This document shows positions 12,890-17,860 of a stretch of 17,860 nt of DNA, in pieces. The notes below the pieces were generated by a model. The model was not told the origin of the DNA and ran no database searches. It saw nothing but the letters and a program-made list of their open reading frames with translations. This DNA comes from Actinomycetota bacterium (GTDB lineage: Bacteria; Actinomycetota; Acidimicrobiia; Acidimicrobiales; JAHWLA01). The DNA is taken from assembly GCA_019347595.1 (NCBI GenBank), contig JAHWLA010000007.1, positions 9,911 to 27,770 of the forward strand, in the 5' to 3' direction. The position numbers and the translations under genes are program-made. How positions within the stretch are numbered: position 1 is the stretch's first letter; every line of letters starts with the position of its first letter.

Positions 12890-14407
12890 CTACACGCCGA
12901 CGGCCACACCCTCCGGCTCCGGCAGGTGCGACGGGGTGCCGGAGCGAAGCGGCACCTCCCGCAACAGCCACGTGAGCACGAAGGCCCCCAGCACGACGGG
13001 CACGGCGAACGCGAACACTGTGCTGAGGGCCTGGTCGATGCCTCCGACCACATCGGCCCGCATCACCGCGGGCAGCGCGTCCACTGCGGCAGCGGACAGC
13101 TCGCCGCCCACCGGGTTGCCGGGCAGCGTGGCGGAGAGACGGCCGGCGAACACGGCTCCGAAGGCGGTCACGCCCAGGGCGCCTCCGATGCTCCGGAAGA
13201 AGTTCACCGACGAGGTCGCCACCCCGACGTCGCGGTGGTGCACGGCGTTCTGGGCGACCACCACCAGCACCTGCATCATGAGGCCGAACCCGCCCCCGAA
13301 GACGACCATGGCGAGCGCACCTGCGGACCGGGGGGTCGTGGCGTCGAGGCGGGCGAGCAGCGCCATGCCGACGGCGGCAAGCAACGTGCCCGCCATCGGC
13401 AACGCCTTGTAGCGCCCGGTGCGGCTCACGATCTGCCCGGCAATCGTCGACGTCACCACGAGTCCGGCGATCATCGGCAGGAGCAGGAGCCCGGAGTGGG
13501 TGGCCGAAGCGCCGGTCACGAGCTGGAGAAACATCGGCAGGAAGCTGATCGTGCCCAACATGGCGAAGCCCATGAGGAAGCTCACGGCGCCCGCCACGTT
13601 GAAGGTGTGGTTGCGGAACAACCGCAACGGGAGCACCGGCTCCACTGCCCGCCGCTCGGCCCGCAGAAAGGCGATCAGGCACCCGCCTGCGACAGCGGCG
13701 ACGCCCAGCATCGGCGGCGACATCCACGCGTACTGGTTGCCGCCCCACGTCATGACGAGCACGACTGCGCTCAGCCCGGCGGTGAGGTACGCGGCCCCTC
13801 GCATGTCGAGCGGAGCGGTGGCCCGGGCGCCGCCGCTCGGCAACACCGCGCTGGTGACGATCAACGCCACCAAGCCGACCGGCACGTTGACGTAGAACAC
13901 CCACCGCCAGGAGGCCTGCTCGGTGAGGTACCCGCCCAGCAGTGGCCCGATGATGCTCGAGATGGCGAAGGTGGCGACGAACCAGCTCTGGTAGCGACCC
14001 CGTTCGCGTGGCGCCACCAGGTCGGCCACGGTGGCCTGGGCGATCACCATGAGCCCCCCGCCGCCCAGCCCTTGCACCGCCCGGAAGGCGACCAACTGGC
14101 CCATCGACTTGGCGAGCCCGCACAGCACGCTGCCGATGAGGAACACCACGATGGCGAACTGGAACAGCCGCTTGCGCCCGTAGAGATCGCCCAGCTTTCC
14201 GTAGAGCGGGGCCGACACGGTGGTGGCGAGCATGTACGCCGTCACCACCCACGAGAGGTGGTCGAGCCCGCCGAGCTCACCGACGATGATGGGCAGCGAC
14301 GTGGCCAGGATGGTGTGGTCCAGGTGGGCCAGCATCATGCCGAGCAGGAGCCCGCTCAGGACGACGAGCACTTGGGCATGGGTGAGGCGTTCGGTGGGGG
14401 GGTGCAT
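12890..14407 (-). CDS. DHA2-family (EmrB/QacA type) MFS multidrug efflux transporter
   Basis: This 505-residue transporter belongs to the 14-helix drug:H+ antiporter family. The first helix carries LDHTILATSLPIIVGELGG, the DHA2 form of motif D with the membrane-embedded aspartate. Motif A is GKLGDLYGRKRLF in the loop between helices 2 and 3, and motif B-like AFRAVQGLGGGGLM follows. SIIGPLLGGYL in helix 5 corresponds to motif C, the antiporter signature. Length and hydrophobic pattern fit a full-length protein. ATG 14407 has AGGAG seven bases upstream, and this site overlaps the tetR stop codon (TAGGAG), so translation is coupled to the repressor. The drug cannot be predicted. Confidence 0.93.
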   Translation of the reverse strand: MHPPTERLTHAQVLVVLSGLLLGMMLAHLDHTILATSLPIIVGELGGLDHLSWVVTAYMLATTVSAPLYGKLGDLYGRKRLFQFAIVVFLIGSVLCGLAKSMGQLVAFRAVQGLGGGGLMVIAQATVADLVAPRERGRYQSWFVATFAISSIIGPLLGGYLTEQASWRWVFYVNVPVGLVALIVTSAVLPSGGARATAPLDMRGAAYLTAGLSAVVLVMTWGGNQYAWMSPPMLGVAAVAGGCLIAFLRAERRAVEPVLPLRLFRNHTFNVAGAVSFLMGFAMLGTISFLPMFLQLVTGASATHSGLLLLPMIAGLVVTSTIAGQIVSRTGRYKALPMAGTLLAAVGMALLARLDATTPRSAGALAMVVFGGGFGLMMQVLVVVAQNAVHHRDVGVATSSVNFFRSIGGALGVTAFGAVFAGRLSATLPGNPVGGELSAAAVDALPAVMRADVVGGIDQALSTVFAFAVPVVLGAFVLTWLLREVPLRSGTPSHLPEPEGVAVGV

Positions 14408-14416
14408 CGAGTGCTC

Positions 14417-15037
14417 CTAGGTGGTGCGATGACGGCGGCGCCGGGGCGGCGGAAGCCCTTCGGCGAGGCCGTCGAAGGCTTCGGCGACGAGGTCGGCGAG
14501 GGGGGTGGTGACGCCGGGCGCCACCCACGCACGCAGCGCGGCACGCAGCGCAGCGACGGCGACGCTCACGACGAGGGTCGGGTACACGTCGCGGTCGGCG
14601 TCCGCACCCATGCGGTCGGCGACCGCTTCGATCAACTGCCGCTCCAGTTGCTCGAATTGGCCCATGTGCCGCGCCCGGAGCTGCGGCCACTGGCGCACCA
14701 GCGACGACCGCAGCGCCCAGTCGTCACGCTGCTCGACGTATCGGTCGAGCGTGGCGGTGAGCGCGGCCCGCAGCGAATCGAGCGGCGGCTCGTCGGCGGG
14801 GCGGGCGGCCAAGGTGGCCAGCAGCTCGTGCACCCGCTCGGGGTCGGCGCCGATGACGGCGTCGTCCTTGGCCGCGAAGTAGTTGAAGAACGTGCGCACG
14901 GATACGCCGGCCGCATCGGCGATGTCGTCCACGGTGACGCGGTCGAGCCCCCGCTCTGCGACCAACCGGGTCGCCGCCGTGATCAGGGCGCAGCGGGTCG
15001 CTTCCTTCTTGCGTTCGCGGAGGCCGACACCGGACAT
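14417..15037 (-). CDS. TetR family transcriptional repressor of the adjacent MFS pump
   Basis: This is a TetR-type regulator (206 aa). The N-terminal HTH covers about 12-58: LITAATRLVAERGLDRVTV, then DDIADAAGVSVRTFFNYFAAKDD, with the recognition helix at SVRTFFNYF. The C-terminal helical domain binds an unknown ligand and mediates dimerisation; it resembles the TetR_C group with WPQLRARHM. The protein ends in a basic tail (PPPRRRRHRTT). ATG 15037 follows a TATGAT hexamer by six bases, implying a leaderless mRNA. The stop lies 9 bases before the MFS start, so both genes form one operon. A perfect inverted repeat over the -35 region (15054-15074) is the expected operator, making the operon self-repressed and induced by pump substrates. 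Confidence 0.94.
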   Translation of the reverse strand: MSGVGLRERKKEATRCALITAATRLVAERGLDRVTVDDIADAAGVSVRTFFNYFAAKDDAVIGADPERVHELLATLAARPADEPPLDSLRAALTATLDRYVEQRDDWALRSSLVRQWPQLRARHMGQFEQLERQLIEAVADRMGADADRDVYPTLVVSVAVAALRAALRAWVAPGVTTPLADLVAEAFDGLAEGLPPPRRRRHRTT

Positions 15038-15043
15038 AGATGC

Positions 15044-15072
15044 ATCATACGCAATTTTGCACTGATTGCAAA
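15044..15072 (-). promoter_or_regulatory. tetR promoter
   Basis: On the minus strand, TATGAT (15049-15044) is a near-consensus -10, six bases before ATG 15037. TTTGCA (15072-15067), with a 17-base spacer, serves as the -35; TTGCAA with a 16-base spacer is the alternative. The -35 lies inside the inverted repeat, so repressor binding would block polymerase. Confidence 0.6.
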
Positions 15073-15074
15073 AT
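15054..15074. promoter_or_regulatory. TetR operator: ATTTTGCA-CTGAT-TGCAAAAT
   Basis: Two perfect 8-bp arms, ATTTTGCA (15054-15061) and TGCAAAAT (15067-15074), flank a 5-base spacer. It is one of the few AT-rich sites in the window, 16 bases upstream of tetR and overlapping its -35. Size and position are typical of a TetR dimer site. Confidence 0.75.
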
Positions 15075-15141
15075 GATCTTCCGCCCGCGGCACCGGCTGC
15101 CGCCCCGGCGTCGTCCATCACGACAGGCGAGCGCCGTCCCG

Positions 15142-15147
15142 TACGCT
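15142..15147 (+). promoter_or_regulatory. -10-like hexamer TACGCT before the MoxR gene
   Basis: TACGCT lies seven bases before ATG 15155 and fits a leaderless start there. No -35 was found. It competes with the internal ATG 15194, which has its own Shine-Dalgarno sequence. Confidence 0.35.
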
Positions 15148-15154
15148 CGGCGCC

Positions 15155-16075
15155 ATGCCTGAGTCGATGCCCGGCGGTGCGGTGGGAGGGGATATGACCG
15201 GCCCGCTGTCGCCCGAGTCGGTGCGCGAGGCCCTCGCCGCCCACGACTATCTCGCCGACGACGGCCTGGCGACGGCGGTGTTCCTCGCCCTGCGCCTGCG
15301 CCGGCCGCTCCTCCTCGAAGGCGAGGCGGGCGTGGGCAAGACCGAGGTCGCCAAGGTGCTCGCCCGTTGGACCGGCGGCGAGCTCGTGCGGCTCCAGTGC
15401 TACGAGGGCATCGACGTGTCCCAGGCGGTGTACGAGTGGGACTACGCCCGCCAGCTCCTCCACCTGCGCGCCGCCGAGGGTCGGGGGGCCGACGTGGAGG
15501 ACGAGTTGTACGCCGAGCGTTTCCTGGTGCGCCGGCCCCTGCTGCGGGCGCTGGCCCACGACGACGACGGCCCGCCGCAGGTTTTGCTCATCGACGAGGT
15601 CGACCGCGCCGACGACGAGTTCGAGGCCTTCCTCCTCGAAGTGCTCGCCGACTACGCCATCACCGTGCCGGAGCTGGGGACGTTCCGGGCCGAGGTGCCC
15701 CCCGTCGTCGTGCTCACCTCCAACCGCACCCGCGACGTCCACGACGCCCTCAAGCGCCGGTGCCTGTACCACTGGGTCGAGCACCCCGACTTCGAGCGCG
15801 AGGTGGCCATCGTGCGGTTGCGGGTGCCCGGCCTCGACGAGGCGCTGGCCCGCCAGGTGGCGGCCGTGGTGGCCCGACTGCGCGACGTCGGCCTCTACAA
15901 GCCGCCGGGCGTGGCCGAGGCCATCGACTGGGCCGCTGCGCTCGCCCTGCTCGGTCGCACCACCGTCGACGAGGCCACGTTCGACACCACCCTCGGCACC
16001 TTCCTGAAGTACCGCGAGGACCAGGAGCGGGTCCGCGGCATGGGCCTCGCCCAGTTGCTGGCCGAGGCGCGGTGA
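15155..16075 (+). CDS. MoxR-family AAA+ ATPase (CoxD-like)
   Basis: MoxR-type ATPases act as chaperones that insert metals or remodel partner complexes together with VWA proteins. This one has 306 residues. The Walker A motif is GEAGVGKTE (56-64), Walker B LLIDEVD (144-150), sensor 1 LTSNRTRDVHDA (187-198), and the basic pair in DALKRRCLYHW (about 198-207) may supply the arginine finger. The C-terminal lid contains GTFLKYREDQERVR. Start ATG 15155 fits a leaderless layout, whereas the in-frame ATG 15194 has GGAGG four bases upstream; either may be used, and the extra 13 residues are not conserved in type. The stop overlaps the GTG of the VWA gene (GTGA), so the two are coupled. Confidence 0.9.
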   Translation: MPESMPGGAVGGDMTGPLSPESVREALAAHDYLADDGLATAVFLALRLRRPLLLEGEAGVGKTEVAKVLARWTGGELVRLQCYEGIDVSQAVYEWDYARQLLHLRAAEGRGADVEDELYAERFLVRRPLLRALAHDDDGPPQVLLIDEVDRADDEFEAFLLEVLADYAITVPELGTFRAEVPPVVVLTSNRTRDVHDALKRRCLYHWVEHPDFEREVAIVRLRVPGLDEALARQVAAVVARLRDVGLYKPPGVAEAIDWAAALALLGRTTVDEATFDTTLGTFLKYREDQERVRGMGLAQLLAEAR

Positions 16076-17181
16076 CCACCAGCACCGCCCCGTCGCGGCT
16101 GGCGGTGGGGTTCGCCACCGCGCTGCGCCGTTCGGGGCTGGCCGTATCGCCCGACAGCGTGGTGGCCTTCGCCGAGGCGCTCACCGCCGTCGGCCTGGAA
16201 CAGCGGACGGGTGTGTACTGGGCGGGGCGCGCCACGCTGGTGCGGGCGCCGGAGCACATCGCCGCCTACGACGCCGCCTTCGACCGTTTCTGGCTCGGCA
16301 CGCCGTCGGCGCCCGGCGAGGCGACATCGCCGCCGCCCCCGCCGCCCGCTCTCGACACCGACGAGGACATCGACGACGAGCCCGGCTCGCCGGCGGCCCG
16401 TCCCGCGATGGTGGTGCGCTACAGCGCCCGCGAGGTGTTGCGGCACAAGGACTTCGCCGCCTGCTCCTCCGACGAACTGGCCGACGCGCGACGGCTCATG
16501 GCCGACATGCGGGTGGCGGGCGCCCTGCGCCGTTCACGGCGGCTCGTCCCCTCGAAGCGCCGTTCGGGGCAACCCGACGTGCGCGCCACCGTGCGGGCGG
16601 CGCTCACGACGGGCGGCGAGCTGGTGCGCCGCCCCCGCAAAGCGCCCTCCCGCCGGCCCCGCCGGGTCGTTCTGCTGTGCGACGTCAGCGGGTCGATGGA
16701 CCCCTACGCCCGCGCCCTCGTCCGGTTTCTCAACGCGGCCGTGGCCGGGCGGCAGCGGGTGGAGGCGTTCGCCGTCGGCACCCGGCTCACCCGCCTCACC
16801 CGCGAACTGGCCACCCGCGACCCCGACGTGGCCCTCGACGCCGCGGCGCGGGCCGTCGCCGACTGGTCGGGCGGCACCCGCCTGGGCGAAGGGCTGCAAC
16901 GGTTCAACGACGAGTGGGGCATCCGCGGCATGGCGCGGGGCGCGGTGGTCGTGGTGCTCTCCGACGGGTGGGACCGCGGCGACCCGGCCGTGCTGGCCCG
17001 CGAGCTCGCCCGGCTGCGCCGGGTGGCCCACCGCATCGTGTGGGTCAACCCGCTGAAGGCCTCGCCCGGGTTCGCCCCGTTGGCAGGGGGCATGGCGGCG
17101 GCCCTGCCCCATGTGGACGCGTTGGTCGAAGGCCATTCCCTGGCCGCGCTGGAGCACCTGGCCGCCGTCATCGCCCGATGA
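16072..17181 (+). CDS. VWA domain protein, CoxE-like
   Basis: This 369-residue protein is the usual partner of a MoxR ATPase. The N-terminal half is helical (FATALRRSGLAVSPDSVVAFAEAL; YWAGRATLV), with a Pro-rich, acidic linker (about 84-105). The basic segment 150-197 leads into the VWA domain at about 198-369. The metal-ion-dependent adhesion site is complete: DVSGSMD (204-210), the threonine of GGTRLGEGL (T269), and VLSDGWDRGD (Asp298). Such proteins help assemble or mature molybdenum hydroxylases of the CO dehydrogenase type, but no such gene lies within the window. GTG 16072 is set by the GTGA overlap with the ATPase stop. Confidence 0.88.
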   Translation: MTTSTAPSRLAVGFATALRRSGLAVSPDSVVAFAEALTAVGLEQRTGVYWAGRATLVRAPEHIAAYDAAFDRFWLGTPSAPGEATSPPPPPPALDTDEDIDDEPGSPAARPAMVVRYSAREVLRHKDFAACSSDELADARRLMADMRVAGALRRSRRLVPSKRRSGQPDVRATVRAALTTGGELVRRPRKAPSRRPRRVVLLCDVSGSMDPYARALVRFLNAAVAGRQRVEAFAVGTRLTRLTRELATRDPDVALDAAARAVADWSGGTRLGEGLQRFNDEWGIRGMARGAVVVVLSDGWDRGDPAVLARELARLRRVAHRIVWVNPLKASPGFAPLAGGMAAALPHVDALVEGHSLAALEHLAAVIAR

Positions 17182-17183
17182 CG

Positions 17184-17199
17184 GCGGGTGCTCGCCCGC
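17184..17199 (+). terminator. Weak hairpin after the VWA gene
   Basis: GCGGG (17184-17188) pairs with CCCGC (17195-17199) around a six-base loop, directly after the stop at 17181. The stem is short and lacks a U-tract, so it is only a possible terminator. Confidence 0.25.
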
Positions 17200-17203
17200 A
17201 GCC

Positions 17204-17233
17204 TTGGCGGTCGGCTCCTGCGACTGCTAAGAA
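17204..17233 (+). promoter_or_regulatory. Possible groL promoter
   Basis: TTGGCG (17204-17209) and TAAGAA (17228-17233) are 18 bases apart. The match is moderate, but the spacing places the CIRCE element just downstream of the predicted transcription start, its usual position. Confidence 0.25.
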
Positions 17234-17256
17234 ATCGGTGGCGGCGGCGGCTTCAG

Positions 17257-17283
17257 CTAGCACTCGACAGGGGCGAGTGCTAA
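17257..17283. promoter_or_regulatory. CIRCE element (HrcA operator) upstream of groL
   Basis: The arms CTAGCACTC (17257-17265) and GAGTGCTAA (17275-17283) are separated by nine bases. They match the CIRCE consensus TTAGCACTC-n9-GAGTGCTAA with one mismatch, at the outermost base of the left arm. HrcA bound here represses chaperonin genes until heat shock. The site lies 36 bases before the groL ATG. Confidence 0.93.
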
Positions 17284-17319
17284 CCTCCCTGCGAAACGCT
17301 GTAATGAAAGGGAGGACGC

Positions 17320-17860
<541 letters not shown>

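Noticed and set aside
12872..15076. 734-codon plus-strand frame opposite the MFS and tetR genes
   Set aside because: It is antisense to two clearly identified genes, is His/Gly/Glu/Arg-rich and matches no family; long antisense frames are common at this GC content.

Overview
The window is high-GC DNA with dense, short-spaced genes, many GTG starts, and repeated 4-base ATGA/GTGA overlaps between neighbours. The gene content points to the chromosome of a high-GC actinobacterium (Actinomycetota): an Ada-AlkA fusion like the mycobacterial one, a short Erm(37)-like rRNA methylase, a PrmC-related methyltransferase family typical of actinobacteria, and a groEL preceded by a CIRCE element but not by groES. 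No tRNA, rRNA, CRISPR array, insertion sequence or phage gene was seen. The genus cannot be fixed from this sequence.

Layout, left to right. 1-643: 3' part of a rhomboid protease. 644-1146: no intact ordinary gene, but a probable frame-disrupted small gene (676-968), a hairpin, a good promoter, and a 19-codon upstream ORF that overlaps the start of the next gene. 1147-1908: PrmC-related methyltransferase. 1916-3943: a divergent DNA-alkylation repair pair, ogt (minus strand) and ada-alkA (plus strand), with an operator-like region between them. 3968-5813: a DinB-family protein and two tandem, overlapping TenA-family genes, one with and one without the catalytic cysteine. 5899-6360: a BsuPI-domain lipoprotein, ending at a strong bidirectional terminator hairpin. 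6407-8256 (minus strand): a compact four-gene envelope/stress operon (YflT/GSP17M-like protein, small double-TM protein, two lipoproteins). 8428-9416: a DUF1801 protein, then an Erm-like methyltransferase on the opposite strand. 9699-12740: an Asp-box (F510_1955-type) protein, a chain of two micro-ORFs, a PF03773-type permease and a membrane-tethered Met-rich c-type cytochrome. 12890-15037 (minus strand): tetR plus DHA2-family MFS exporter, with a perfect operator over the tetR promoter. 15155-17181: MoxR-type AAA ATPase plus CoxE-like VWA protein. 17320-end: groL, 5' part, under CIRCE control.

How the genes work together. The ogt/ada-alkA pair is a split version of the adaptive response to alkylation: the Zn-Ada domain and AraC-type HTH sit on the glycosylase, and the methyltransferase is the divergent neighbour. 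The tetR-MFS pair is a standard self-regulated drug-efflux unit. The permease-cytochrome module is the least understood part. The permease start has no Shine-Dalgarno sequence, and it is reached by two successive ATGA overlaps from an upstream small ORF that does have a strong one. Several genes have a -10-like hexamer 6-8 bases before the start codon and no ribosome binding site, which suggests common leaderless transcripts.
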